NCBI RefSeq assembly: GCF_030376605.1 | Contig: NZ_JARRAE010000004.1 | Coordinates: forward strand, 62,001 to 126,000 | Direction of reading: 5' to 3' | Length of the DNA: 64,000 nt | Source of the DNA: Pseudochrobactrum sp. sp1633 | GTDB lineage: Bacteria; Pseudomonadota; Alphaproteobacteria; Rhizobiales; Rhizobiaceae | Made by a program: the position numbers and the translations under genes | Notes under the pieces: model-generated | Databases searched by the model: none | Told to the model about the DNA's origin: nothing | What the model saw: the letters and a program-made list of their open reading frames with translations, nothing else | In this document: positions 1-8,415 of the stretch, one piece after another | Layout: each line of letters starts with the position of its first letter | How positions within the stretch are numbered: position 1 is the first letter of the stretch

Positions 1-876
1 CGCATGGCACTGGATCACCTCTATTCGCTTTTGCAAAAGGGGCATGATCTGAGCAAGTCCGATGTCGATGGTGCATTGCGCATGGCCGCCACTGCCACAC
101 CGGTGAGTGACGATCAGCTGAGCCTGCCGACATTGGAATCCAAAGCGCGTCTCTCCGCAGCGCAGATCTCCACACGCAAAAAGACCATCTTTGCCCGCAC
201 GCCGACGCAGGATGCCTATATGCGTGCGATGGAGCGCTCGGAACTGGTGTTCGGCACCGGCCCTGCCGGTACGGGTAAAACCTATCTCGCCGTTGCTCAT
301 GCCGCTATGCTGCTGGAACGCGGTCTGGTGGAGCGTATTGTGCTTTCCCGCCCGGCGGTTGAAGCCGGTGAGCGGCTCGGCTTTTTGCCCGGTGACATGA
401 AAGAGAAGGTCGACCCTTATCTGCGCCCTCTCTACGATGCACTTTATGACATGATCCCTGCGGATAAAGTCGAGCGTGCACTGGCTGCCGGCGTGATTGA
501 AATTGCACCTCTCGCTTTCATGCGCGGGCGCACACTGGCACATGCTGCTGTCATCCTCGATGAGGCGCAAAATACGACAACCATGCAGATGAAAATGTTC
601 CTGACCCGCTTGGGCGAAGGGTCTCGTATGATTGTCACCGGCGATCCGAGCCAGATCGATCTGCCGATCGGTCAGAAATCCGGCCTTGTGGAAGCGCTGG
701 AAATTTTGGGTGATGTTGAGAATATTGTTACTGTGCGTTTCAGTGACAAAGATGTGGTGCGTCACCCGATGGTTGCTGCAATTGTCCGTGCTTATGAAAA
801 GCGCGGCGCTGCCCGAACACTCAGCCGCCAAAAACACATTGTTACTGAGGGTGAAAACACGCCTTCAGAAACCTAA
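1..876 (+). CDS. phoH: PhoH-family ATPase, 5' end cut by the window edge
   Basis: PhoH-like P-loop ATPase, a cytoplasmic protein often linked to RNA metabolism. Walker A GPAGTGKT lies about 86 residues after the Met at position 4, and a Walker B-like VILDEAQN follows, then the family motif around VTGDPSQIDLP. The reading frame is still open at base 1 (an Arg codon precedes the Met), and full-length relatives carry a further 50-60 N-terminal residues with a KH-like region, so the true start is outside the window. It heads a run ending with ybeY, corC and lnt, the usual rhizobial order. The stop is followed by a stem-loop at 907-940. The family is certain; the precise biochemical role of PhoH is not. 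Confidence 0.93.
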   Translation, partial: RMALDHLYSLLQKGHDLSKSDVDGALRMAATATPVSDDQLSLPTLESKARLSAAQISTRKKTIFARTPTQDAYMRAMERSELVFGTGPAGTGKTYLAVAHAAMLLERGLVERIVLSRPAVEAGERLGFLPGDMKEKVDPYLRPLYDALYDMIPADKVERALAAGVIEIAPLAFMRGRTLAHAAVILDEAQNTTTMQMKMFLTRLGEGSRMIVTGDPSQIDLPIGQKSGLVEALEILGDVENIVTVRFSDKDVVRHPMVAAIVRAYEKRGAARTLSRQKHIVTEGENTPSET

Positions 877-906
877 ATACATATTCTGACTATATCTGAT
901 CTGTTT

Positions 907-940
907 AACAGCCCGCCTTTTTTTGCACAGGCGGGCTGTT
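907..940 (+). terminator. Stem-loop after phoH with the T-run inside the loop
   Basis: A perfect 11-base inverted repeat (907-917 with 930-940, AACAGCCCGCC). Seven consecutive T lie in the loop and only a weak T-rich tail follows the stem. It may be a weak terminator or an mRNA 3'-end stabiliser before ybeY. Confidence 0.5.
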
Positions 941-971
941 ATCTTAGTTATTAGGCTCTCACGGAACTGAA

Positions 972-1466
972 ATGATAACAATCGACATCCTTACTGAAAG
1001 CCCGCTCTGGGGTGACAGTGAAACTTACGAAACACTTGCACAATCCTGCGTTGATGCTGTCTGGGCGCGGCTTGAACTGCCGAAAAAACCGACAGAACTG
1101 AGTCTTGTCCTGACCGATGACGCCTCGATCCGCACCATCAATGCGGAATGGCGCAATAAAGACAAAGCCACCAATGTGCTGTCTTTTCCGGCTTTTGACA
1201 TCGCGCCGGGCGACGCACCGGGGCCGATGCTCGGCGATATTATTATTGCGCGGGAAACAGTTGAACGCGAAGCACAAGAAGAAAACAAAAGTTTTGACCA
1301 GCACCTGCATCACATGATTGTGCATGGCCTGCTGCATCTTCTGGGCTATGACCATGAGGATGATGAAGAAGCGGAAGAAATGGAAGGACTGGAGCGCGAA
1401 ATTCTTCATGCTCTTGCCATACCTGATCCTTATACTGTACATTCAACCGATAATGAAAACGATTGA
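972..1466 (+). CDS. ybeY: Endoribonuclease YbeY (16S rRNA maturation)
   Basis: Single-strand-specific metallo-endoribonuclease acting in 16S rRNA 3'-end maturation and 70S quality control. The 164 residues match the usual family length. The UPF0054 zinc motif [11 protein letters not shown] is present with ligands His118, His122 and His128. The acidic C-terminal stretch after it is common in alphaproteobacteria. The gene lies between phoH and corC, the standard arrangement, and its stop sits just before the corC start (TTG overlapping, or ATG 2 bases downstream), suggesting translational coupling. Confidence 0.96.
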   Translation: MITIDILTESPLWGDSETYETLAQSCVDAVWARLELPKKPTELSLVLTDDASIRTINAEWRNKDKATNVLSFPAFDIAPGDAPGPMLGDIIIARETVEREAQEENKSFDQHLHHMIVHGLLHLLGYDHEDDEEAEEMEGLEREILHALAIPDPYTVHSTDNEND

Positions 1467-1468
1467 CC

Positions 1469-2506
1469 ATGGCTGATCAGACTAATCACAACTCTTCAAC
1501 GGGCGCTGTTAACAGCGACGCCGTTTCTCAGAATGATCCGGAAGCGCAGAGTACGGGGCAAAGTCCTGTACGGTCGGGGGGAGCCGAAAAACGCTCGCTC
1601 TTTGCCGGATTATTTCCGTTTCTCCGTTCCCGCCAGACCAGCTCGATCCGTGAGGATTTGACAGATGCATTGTCTGATGATGCCGGCGGAGACACCGCTT
1701 TTTCTGCAGAAGAAAAGGCAATGCTCAACAATATTTTGCGCCTGCGGGAGCTTCGCGTTGATGACGTGATGATCAGCCGCGCCGATATTGAAGCGATTGA
1801 ATATTCAACACCGCTTGGTGAACTGCTGGAACTGTTTGAATCGTCCGGCCACTCCCGTATGCCGGTTTATGTTGAGACGCTCGATGATGCGCGCGGGATG
1901 ATCCATATCCGCGATGTTCTCAACTACATTACCCGTATGAGCAGACAGCAAGCTTCCGATACGGAAACCGCTGCCGCTGCCAAGCGCTATGATCTTTCTA
2001 AAATTGACCTCACTACGCCGATCAGCGAACTGAACCTGATGCGCAAGGTGCTGTTTGTGCCATCTTCTATGCTGGCAAGCAGCCTGATGGCGCGTATGCA
2101 GGCCAGCCATATCCAGATGGCACTGGTGATCGACGAATATGGCGGCACAGACGGCCTCGTCTCGCTGGAAGATATTGTTGAAATGGTTGTCGGCGATATT
2201 GAAGACGAGCATGACGACGAAGAATTGTCGCTGATCCGCAGCCCTGACGGCTCCTACATCGTTGATGCGCGCGCGGAACTGGAAGAACTTGAGAAACTGA
2301 TCGGCCCCGGTTTTATGCAGGGCGAAGACAGTGAAGATGTGGACACACTCAGCGGGCTTATCATCTCGGCTCTGGATCATATTCCGGAAACCGGCGCTAT
2401 TGTTGATGCCTTGCCTGACTATGAACTGGAAGTGCTGGAAGCTGATTCACGGCGCATCCATAAAGTACGGATCACCCCGAAAAATTCGAATTATTTTCAA
2501 GGGTAA
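1469..2506 (+). CDS. corC: CorC/HlyC-family CBS-domain protein
   Basis: Cytosolic CorC-type protein, annotated in this family as hemolysin-like or linked to Mg/Co efflux. After a Ser/Gln-rich low-complexity N-terminus there is the conserved RVDDVMISRADI (around residue 97), two CBS domains (about 95-220) and a C-terminal CorC_HlyC transporter-associated domain (about 250-340). No DUF21 membrane domain is present, so it is the short CorC form rather than an integral membrane CNNM-like protein. ATG at 1469 is chosen; an in-frame TTG at 1463 would overlap the ybeY stop. It is cotranscribed with ybeY and ends at a strong terminator. Confidence 0.9.
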   Translation: MADQTNHNSSTGAVNSDAVSQNDPEAQSTGQSPVRSGGAEKRSLFAGLFPFLRSRQTSSIREDLTDALSDDAGGDTAFSAEEKAMLNNILRLRELRVDDVMISRADIEAIEYSTPLGELLELFESSGHSRMPVYVETLDDARGMIHIRDVLNYITRMSRQQASDTETAAAAKRYDLSKIDLTTPISELNLMRKVLFVPSSMLASSLMARMQASHIQMALVIDEYGGTDGLVSLEDIVEMVVGDIEDEHDDEELSLIRSPDGSYIVDARAELEELEKLIGPGFMQGEDSEDVDTLSGLIISALDHIPETGAIVDALPDYELEVLEADSRRIHKVRITPKNSNYFQG

Positions 2507-2527
2507 TGACCACACTCTGTTCAATAA

Positions 2528-2563
2528 AAAACACCGCCGCCATGCCGGCGGTGTTTTTGTTTC
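2528..2563 (+). terminator. Rho-independent terminator after corC
   Basis: A 13-base perfect stem (AAAAACACCGCCG at 2528-2540, partner 2547-2559) with a 6-base loop and a T-run on the 3' side. The A-run on the 5' side makes it usable from either strand. Confidence 0.92.
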
Positions 2564-2608
2564 TGTATTATCTTCTCAGTTTTTCTTAATCTTCGACTCA
2601 TAAACTAA

Positions 2609-2652
2609 GTAGAGCGCCGTGTGCCCTTTTGGGCGCACAAGACTCGCTCTAC
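2609..2652. repeat. Dispersed palindromic repeat, family A, copy 1
   Basis: A cruciform-like element: outer arms GTAGAGCG/CGCTCTAC (2609-2616, 2645-2652) and inner arms GTGTGCCC/GGGCGCAC (2619-2626, 2631-2638, one T-G wobble). A close relative lies at 43543-43586, and both are followed by ACACTTTA. It sits in the corC-lnt spacer. Confidence 0.75.
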
Positions 2653-2695
2653 ACTTTATATTTGCAGCCTTTTCCCTATTGAAAGACCGAACATA

Positions 2696-4321
2696 GTGAG
2701 CAGCTTTTATCAACGCCTGACTGAAACCATCACCGGCTGGCGTAAAGCGCTTCTGACGGTTTTTGCCGGTGCTGTTGTCACGCTGACATTACCGCCGTTT
2801 GATCTTTTGCCTGCCGGTTTCATCGGCTTTCCGCTGCTCGTGCTCCTCATTGACAGCGATACATCACTCGCGACCGGATGGAGACGATTACTCCCCGCTT
2901 TTCGCACCGGCTGGCTGTTTGGCTTTGGTTATTTTCTCGCCGGTCTGTGGTGGATCGGCATGGCATTGCTGGTTGATGCGGAAAACTTCGCATGGGCATT
3001 GCCGCTCGCCATTCTCGGCCTGCCTGCCTTTCTTGCGCTTTTCTTCGCTTTTGCAGTGGCGCTGGCACGGGTTTTCTGGGGAGCGGGCATCATCCGCATT
3101 CTGGTGCTGGCGATGGTGCTCGGCATCACCGAATGGTTCCGCTCCTTTATTCTTACAGGTTTTCCGTGGAATGCGCTCGGCTATACGCTGATGCCCTCTC
3201 CTTTGTTCATGCAGTCAGTCACCATTACCGGTCTTTACGGTATGAATATTCTGGCCGTCGTGATTTTCGCAATGCCGGCCTTGTTGTTCGGAAATGATGA
3301 GCAGCGTTTTGGCTGGCGTACCGGCATCATAGCCGCACTTGCCCTTCTCAGCGCCCATGCCGGATATGGCACATGGCGGTTGCATCAGGCACCATCCCTA
3401 CAGGATCAGGCAGCAAAAGATGCGCCAGTAATCCGGCTGGTGCAGGCCTCCATTGCACAGGATGCGAAATGGGATGACCAGCTGCGCCGTGCGATTTTCG
3501 ACAAGCATCTTGAGATCAGCACCCGCCCGCCTGCAAGCGGCCAGCCTTTGCCTGATGTGATTATCTGGCCGGAAACATCCGTGCCTTATGTGCTGCCGCA
3601 GGCAGAAGCGGCTTTGAAAGCCGTAGGGCAGGCACTGCAACAAAACCAGACAATCCTTGCCGGAGCGGTGCGGGCGCAGGAAAGATTGCCCGATAGCCAG
3701 AACGGCGATCAGGAACCGCTCTATTACAACAGTATTTTCGCGATCAACGCTTCCGGTCAGGTAGAGGCGACGGCCGACAAGGTTCATCTTGTGCCTTTCG
3801 GTGAATATCTGCCGCTGGAAGGCTTGCTGCGTTCCTTAGGTATGCAGGAAGTGGTGGAAATGCCCGGCGGCTTTACGGCGGCACCGGCACGCCATTCACT
3901 CACTGTCAGTCCGCATATGACACTGCTGCCACTGATCTGTTACGAAGCGATTTTTCCGTCTGAGCTTGGCTATCAGGGCAAGAGCGTAGATGCGATCATC
4001 AATATCACCAATGATGCATGGTACGGGAATACACCGGGCCCCTACCAACATTTCCGTCAGGCGCAAGTGCGCGCCGTCGAACAGGGGCTGCCGCTGCTGC
4101 GTGCAGCCAATAACGGCATTTCAGCAATTACTGATTCTTACGGTCGAATCACCGGTCAAATGAAACTGAATGAAATCGGCTATATTGATGGCCGTCTGCC
4201 GCCTAAGACGACAGGCTTCTGGGGTAAACCGGCCGGAGAAATGCAGTTCTTCGGTATTCTGTTCATCTTGCTCGTAATTTCATGTGGTTTACATGCCATC
4301 CGTACCGAGCGTTTCGGTTGA
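2696..4321 (+). CDS. lnt: Apolipoprotein N-acyltransferase
   Basis: Inner-membrane enzyme that transfers an acyl chain from phospholipid to the N-terminal Cys of apolipoproteins, the last step of lipoprotein maturation. An N-terminal block of about six hydrophobic helices precedes a nitrilase-type periplasmic domain. The triad fits: Glu293 in WPETSVPY, Lys362 in DKVHLVPFGEYLP and Cys415 in LICYEAIF, with spacing like the E. coli enzyme; a last helix ends the protein. The frame is open back to 2621, but the GTG at 2696 gives a typical 541-residue protein and follows a GAAAGA-like site; the upstream part overlaps the palindromic repeat at 2609-2652 and is not protein-like. Confidence 0.94.
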   Translation: MSSFYQRLTETITGWRKALLTVFAGAVVTLTLPPFDLLPAGFIGFPLLVLLIDSDTSLATGWRRLLPAFRTGWLFGFGYFLAGLWWIGMALLVDAENFAWALPLAILGLPAFLALFFAFAVALARVFWGAGIIRILVLAMVLGITEWFRSFILTGFPWNALGYTLMPSPLFMQSVTITGLYGMNILAVVIFAMPALLFGNDEQRFGWRTGIIAALALLSAHAGYGTWRLHQAPSLQDQAAKDAPVIRLVQASIAQDAKWDDQLRRAIFDKHLEISTRPPASGQPLPDVIIWPETSVPYVLPQAEAALKAVGQALQQNQTILAGAVRAQERLPDSQNGDQEPLYYNSIFAINASGQVEATADKVHLVPFGEYLPLEGLLRSLGMQEVVEMPGGFTAAPARHSLTVSPHMTLLPLICYEAIFPSELGYQGKSVDAIINITNDAWYGNTPGPYQHFRQAQVRAVEQGLPLLRAANNGISAITDSYGRITGQMKLNEIGYIDGRLPPKTTGFWGKPAGEMQFFGILFILLVISCGLHAIRTERFG

Positions 4322-4459
4322 CATCATATTTTTGATGTTATGATATACACATGAAACTGATGAAATTTCAGATTACCCTATAATTCTCCGAAAAATATGC
4401 TGATTTAAGCAAGCCATTTTTCATCAAGGAAAGCTCGCATAAGCGAGGAGCATTTGTGA

Positions 4460-4873
4460 ATGACCGAGAATAAAAAGAAACCCAATCCAATTGATGTTCA
4501 CGTAGGCAGCCGCATTCGCCTGCGCCGTAACATGCTCGGTCTTAGTCAGGAAAAACTCGGCGAAAATCTCGGCATCACCTTTCAGCAGATTCAAAAATAT
4601 GAAAAAGGCACCAACCGCGTCGGTGCCAGCCGCCTGCAAGCCATCTCATCAATCTTAAGTGTGCCGGTTGCCTTCTTTTTTGAAGATGCTCCCGAGCAGG
4701 CAGGCCAGCAGAATTCCGGCTTTTCAGAAGACAATGAAACAACTTATGTTGTTGATTTTCTTCATACAAATGAAGGTGTTCAGCTGACACGCTATTTCAC
4801 CAAAATCTCCGATCCGAAAGTACGCCGTAAAATCATTGATCTGGTAAAAACACTTGCCAATGATGATGAGTGA
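4460..4873 (+). CDS. XRE/Cro-CI family transcriptional regulator upstream of metK
   Basis: A 137-residue DNA-binding protein. An HTH of the Cro/CI type occupies roughly residues 14-70, with the recognition-helix signature LGITFQQIQKYEKGTNRV, then an acidic linker and a C-terminal region (YFTKISDPKVRRKIIDLVK) shared by a conserved rhizobial subfamily. GAGGAG lies about ten bases before the ATG. The gene sits between lnt and metK in many Rhizobiales, as I recall, but its regulon is not evident here. An inverted repeat at 4942-4974 just after the gene could be its own operator. Confidence 0.85.
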   Translation: MTENKKKPNPIDVHVGSRIRLRRNMLGLSQEKLGENLGITFQQIQKYEKGTNRVGASRLQAISSILSVPVAFFFEDAPEQAGQQNSGFSEDNETTYVVDFLHTNEGVQLTRYFTKISDPKVRRKIIDLVKTLANDDE

Positions 4874-4941
4874 CATCTGGAGTCGGTGTCAGCGCGAATT
4901 CAATTAAAACAGAATCCCTGAAACTGACCTATCTCATTGTT

Positions 4942-4974
4942 TTGTCGCATTATAGCAGGTGCTAAATGCGACAA
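4942..4974. promoter_or_regulatory. Imperfect nested palindrome between the XRE gene and metK
   Basis: A 10-base inverted repeat (TTGTCGCATT at 4942-4951, partner 4965-4974) encloses a smaller AGCA-GG-TGCT hairpin. There is no T-run, so it is a poor terminator. It could be a regulator-binding site or an RNA structure. Confidence 0.4.
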
Positions 4975-5108
4975 TTTGGCTGCTCTATGCGCTAAATCTC
5001 ACACATAAACACATGCAGATAGTTGTATATCTTATCGTTTCGTGCTGATTATACGCGAAAATAACGTCTGATATCTTTATAGAGCAAATGCTCCTCTTTC
5101 ATACCGTA

Positions 5109-5258
5109 GCGGACACGCTTTTCTGAAAGCGTCCGGAAACGGTTTGAAAACGGCGCGCAATGATTTATCAGCAGTTCGTGCGCAGAAACGCACAATGCTG
5201 AAAGCAACTGTTTCTCCGGAGAGCAAGGCACTCCGCAGATTTTCAAGAGGGGTTTCCC
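5109..5258 (+). promoter_or_regulatory. Structured leader of metK, type unknown
   Basis: The 385-base gap before metK has no credible gene. Its last 150 bases can fold into successive hairpins: 5111-5121 with 5126-5134 (9 pairs, 2-base bulge), 5178-5182 with 5189-5193 (GTGCG/CGCAC), and a CTCCGGAG palindrome near 5223. I compared it by eye with SAM-II and SAM/SAH riboswitches and did not find their conserved cores, so this is only a candidate cis-acting RNA. Confidence 0.3.
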
Positions 5259-6524
5259 GTGTCACGCAGTTCCTATCTTTTCACCAGTGAATCGGTATCC
5301 GAAGGTCATCCGGATAAGGTTTGCGATCGTATTTCCGATGAAATTGTAGACATGATCTACAAGGAAGCACGCAAAACCGGTGTTGATCCGTGGTCTGTGC
5401 GTATTGCCTGCGAAACCCTTGCCACGACAAACCGCGTGGTGATTGCCGGTGAAGTACGTGTGCCGGACACACTGCTGAAAAAAGACAAGAACGGCGAACT
5501 TATCCTTGACGCTAAAAATCACGTTCAGGTTAACCCTTCCCGCTTCCGCTCGGCTGCGCGTAAAGCCATTCGCGAGATCGGTTATGAGCAGGAAGGCTTT
5601 AACTGGCGCAATGTGAAAATCGACGTACTGCTGCATCCGCAATCAGCGGATATTGCGCAGGGCGTGGATAATGCCGCCGACCGTCAGGGTGAAGAAGGTG
5701 CAGGCGATCAGGGCATTATGTTCGGTTATGCCTGCCGTGAAACACCGGATCTGATGCCGGCGCCAATCTATTACGCCCATAAAATTCTTGAGCTTCTGTC
5801 TGCCGCGCGTCACGCCGGTGAAGGCGATTACGCCAAGCTCGGCCCTGATGCTAAAAGTCAGGTGACTGTGCGCTATGCAAACGGCAAACCTGCAGAAGTG
5901 ACCCAGATCGTGCTGTCGACCCAGCATCTGGATGCTTCATGGGATTCTGCCAAAGTGCGTCAGGTCGTTGAACCGGTGATCCGTGAAGCGCTCGGTGATC
6001 TGCCGGTTGCTGCAAATTGTAACTGGTACATCAACCCGACCGGTAAATTCGTCATCGGCGGACCGGATGGTGATGCCGGTCTGACCGGACGTAAGATCAT
6101 TGTTGATACTTACGGCGGTGCAGCCCCGCATGGCGGCGGTGCATTCTCCGGTAAGGACACCACCAAAGTTGACCGTTCCGCTGCCTATGCCGCGCGCTAT
6201 CTGGCTAAAAACGTGATTGCTGCCGGTCTTGCCGACCGCTGCACCATTCAGCTGTCCTATGCGATCGGTGTTGCCCAGCCGCTCTCGGTCTATGTTGATC
6301 TGCACGGCACCGGCAAAGTTGCCGAGAGCGATGTGGAAACAGCATTGCGTCAGGTGATGGACCTGTCCCCGACCGGTATCCGCAAGCATCTCGACCTCAA
6401 TAAACCGATCTATGCCAAGACCGCATCCTATGGCCATTTCGGCCGTAAAGCCGGTCGCGACGGTTCTTTCTCATGGGAAAAGACCGATCTCGTGAAGGCA
6501 CTGAAATCCGCTCTTAAAGTCTGA
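5259..6524 (+). CDS. metK: S-adenosylmethionine synthetase
   Basis: Forms S-adenosylmethionine from methionine and ATP in the cytoplasm. Diagnostic motifs are GHPDK (residues 16-20), [12 protein letters not shown] (ATP/Met site) and the glycine-rich [17 protein letters not shown]. The 421 residues include the longer insertions typical of alphaproteobacterial MetK. The start is GTG at 5259 with AAGAGGGG upstream, giving [20 protein letters not shown]. It has its own long leader and a strong terminator, so it is probably expressed alone, although trmB follows. Confidence 0.97.
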   Translation: MSRSSYLFTSESVSEGHPDKVCDRISDEIVDMIYKEARKTGVDPWSVRIACETLATTNRVVIAGEVRVPDTLLKKDKNGELILDAKNHVQVNPSRFRSAARKAIREIGYEQEGFNWRNVKIDVLLHPQSADIAQGVDNAADRQGEEGAGDQGIMFGYACRETPDLMPAPIYYAHKILELLSAARHAGEGDYAKLGPDAKSQVTVRYANGKPAEVTQIVLSTQHLDASWDSAKVRQVVEPVIREALGDLPVAANCNWYINPTGKFVIGGPDGDAGLTGRKIIVDTYGGAAPHGGGAFSGKDTTKVDRSAAYAARYLAKNVIAAGLADRCTIQLSYAIGVAQPLSVYVDLHGTGKVAESDVETALRQVMDLSPTGIRKHLDLNKPIYAKTASYGHFGRKAGRDGSFSWEKTDLVKALKSALKV

Positions 6525-6547
6525 TTTCATTCTCAATATTCTAGATT

Positions 6548-6586
6548 TCAGGGCGCCATGTTTCTCTCATGGTGCCCTGATTTTTT
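6548..6586 (+). terminator. Rho-independent terminator after metK
   Basis: A 13-base stem (TCAGGGCGCCATG, 6548-6560, with 6568-6580, one G-T wobble), a 7-base loop and six T. Confidence 0.93.
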
Positions 6587-6687
6587 AAGTGCGCACCAAA
6601 AATCAGTAGACTTTCCGTCGCTGATTATGTGTAAAGCGGCTTCATTATTCCCATTCCGATTATCTGAACCATAAAGAAACGCACACG

Positions 6688-7446
6688 ATGTCTGATACTG
6701 AACGCAACTGTGACCTCAAGGATGAAGCCGTGAGCGCAGAGTCCTCTGAACAACAGATACGCGGCTCGCGTGCGACTGAAGCTTTTTATGGTCGCCGTAA
6801 CGGCAAGCCTTTGCGTCCGCATCAGCGTTTTCTGCGCGAAGATCTGTTGCCTCAGCTCAAGCTCGATCTGCTGAGCCCTGCGCCGCAGGATCTGCGCACA
6901 TTGTTTATGGCTGATGTTGCGAAAGTGCGCATGGAGATCGGTTTTGGCGGCGGTGAGCATCTGGTGCATGAAGCCACCCGCAAGCCTGAGGCCGGTTTTA
7001 TCGGCGTTGAGCCTTTCGTCAACGGTATGGCGAAAATGCTTGGCGCACAGGATGCCAATCCGCTGCCGAACCTGCGCCTCTATGATGACGATGCCACACT
7101 GGTGCTCGACTGGCTGCCGGATGCATCGCTCGACGGTATTGATCTGTTCTACCCTGATCCGTGGCCGAAGAAGAAACATTGGAAGCGCCGTTTTGTCAGC
7201 CAGAAAAACCTGACCCGCTTTGCCCGCGTTCTGAAGCCTGGTGCGCTGTTCCGCTTTGCCTCTGACATTGATACTTATGTCAACTGGACATTAGAACATT
7301 GCCATGAGCACGGCGCGTTTGAATGGCAGGCACAAAGTGCTGCCGACTGGCATACACCCTATGAAGCATGGCCGGGCACACGCTATGAAGCCAAAGCTTT
7401 CCGCGAGGGCCGCAAGGCTGCCTATCTGACATTTATACGACGTTAA
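6688..7446 (+). CDS. trmB: tRNA (guanine-N7-)-methyltransferase
   Basis: SAM-dependent enzyme making m7G46 in tRNA. Motif [10 protein letters not shown], is at residues 83-91, and the family signature [12 protein letters not shown] starts at Asp157. The C-terminal segment with [21 protein letters not shown], which contacts tRNA, is intact. At 252 residues it has the usual N-terminal extension of alphaproteobacterial TrmB. It follows metK, a common rhizobial pairing. Confidence 0.95.
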   Translation: MSDTERNCDLKDEAVSAESSEQQIRGSRATEAFYGRRNGKPLRPHQRFLREDLLPQLKLDLLSPAPQDLRTLFMADVAKVRMEIGFGGGEHLVHEATRKPEAGFIGVEPFVNGMAKMLGAQDANPLPNLRLYDDDATLVLDWLPDASLDGIDLFYPDPWPKKKHWKRRFVSQKNLTRFARVLKPGALFRFASDIDTYVNWTLEHCHEHGAFEWQAQSAADWHTPYEAWPGTRYEAKAFREGRKAAYLTFIRR

Positions 7447-7521
7447 TCAGAGCTGCATGAGCAGTCTTGTCAATCTCTGCAGTTTTCTGTATAGTTGCTT
7501 CAAATTCTTGGTCGGTAGAAC

Positions 7522-7553
7522 AAGAGTGGGTCCCACCGGTCCCGCTCTTTTTT
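7522..7553 (+). terminator. Terminator between trmB and rimP
   Basis: AAGAGTGGG (7522-7530) pairs with CCCGCTCTT (7541-7549) through one wobble, followed by a T-run to 7553. The small palindrome GTGGGTCCCAC at 7526-7536 could compete with this fold. Confidence 0.8.
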
Positions 7554-7627
7554 GTTTGGTAGCACACTGATACCTGAACTACCCGACTGCAAACGATCTA
7601 GTACGAACGGATTTTAAGGAATACCGG

Positions 7628-8308
7628 GTGAACGAACAAACACAACAGGAACAGGTCATTACAGCGCTTGACGCGACACAGGATGAACCACGCATTATCC
7701 GTGAAACGGGTATTGATGCAAAAGTGGCATCGCTGATCGAACCTGCGATTAATGCGGCAGGTTTCCGTCTGGTTCGCGTCCGCCTTTCCGGCCTTAACGG
7801 CCTCACCCTACAGATTATGGCTGAGCGTCCGGACGGCACCATGACCGTTGAAGATTGCGAAATCGTAAGCCGCACCGTATCTCCGGTTCTCGATGTTGAA
7901 GATCCGATTGACGGCAAATATCACCTCGAAATTTCTTCACCGGGTATCGACCGCCCGATGGTTCGTAAATCTGACTTTTCCAACTGGCAGGGTCATATTG
8001 CCAAGCTTGAAACTTCAATGCTGCATGATAACCGCAAAAAATTCCGCGGCCGCATCATTAAAGTTGAAGCCGGTTCAGTCACACTGGAAGCCGATCAGGC
8101 GACTTACGGCGCCGAAGCTCAGACGGTTATTCCTTTTGAGCTCATCGTTGACGCAAGACTTATTCTGACCGATGACCTGATCCGTGATGCCCTGCGCAAG
8201 GATAAAGCCCTGCGTGAAGGCCGCATTCCCGGCGATGAACTGAGCGATGAAATCTCTGATCTGTCGGTTGATTCATCGGCACAGAGTGACGAATCAGAAA
8301 AAGAATAA
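7628..8308 (+). CDS. rimP: Ribosome maturation factor RimP
   Basis: Needed for late 30S subunit assembly. The N-terminal alpha/beta domain (about residues 36-120, including GLTLQIMAE and the conserved [13 protein letters not shown]) is followed by an SH3-like C-terminal domain (about 120-185), then an acidic Ser/Asp/Glu-rich tail. The start is GTG at 7628 after TAAGGA. First gene of the rimP-nusA-ylxR-infB unit. Confidence 0.95.
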   Translation: MNEQTQQEQVITALDATQDEPRIIRETGIDAKVASLIEPAINAAGFRLVRVRLSGLNGLTLQIMAERPDGTMTVEDCEIVSRTVSPVLDVEDPIDGKYHLEISSPGIDRPMVRKSDFSNWQGHIAKLETSMLHDNRKKFRGRIIKVEAGSVTLEADQATYGAEAQTVIPFELIVDARLILTDDLIRDALRKDKALREGRIPGDELSDEISDLSVDSSAQSDESEKE

Positions 8309-8415
8309 ACAGATTTGAGGGCGCTCCTGTCATTAAGGCGACGGGATAGTCATTCAAGGTAAAAAAGCTTTCGCACCCAGAAGCAAAAAACGGGTGCTGC
8401 ACCAAGGAGAGACCA

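Noticed and set aside
4874-5258. SAM-II or SAM/SAH riboswitch before metK
   Set aside because: The conserved cores of these classes are not visible; only generic hairpins remain.
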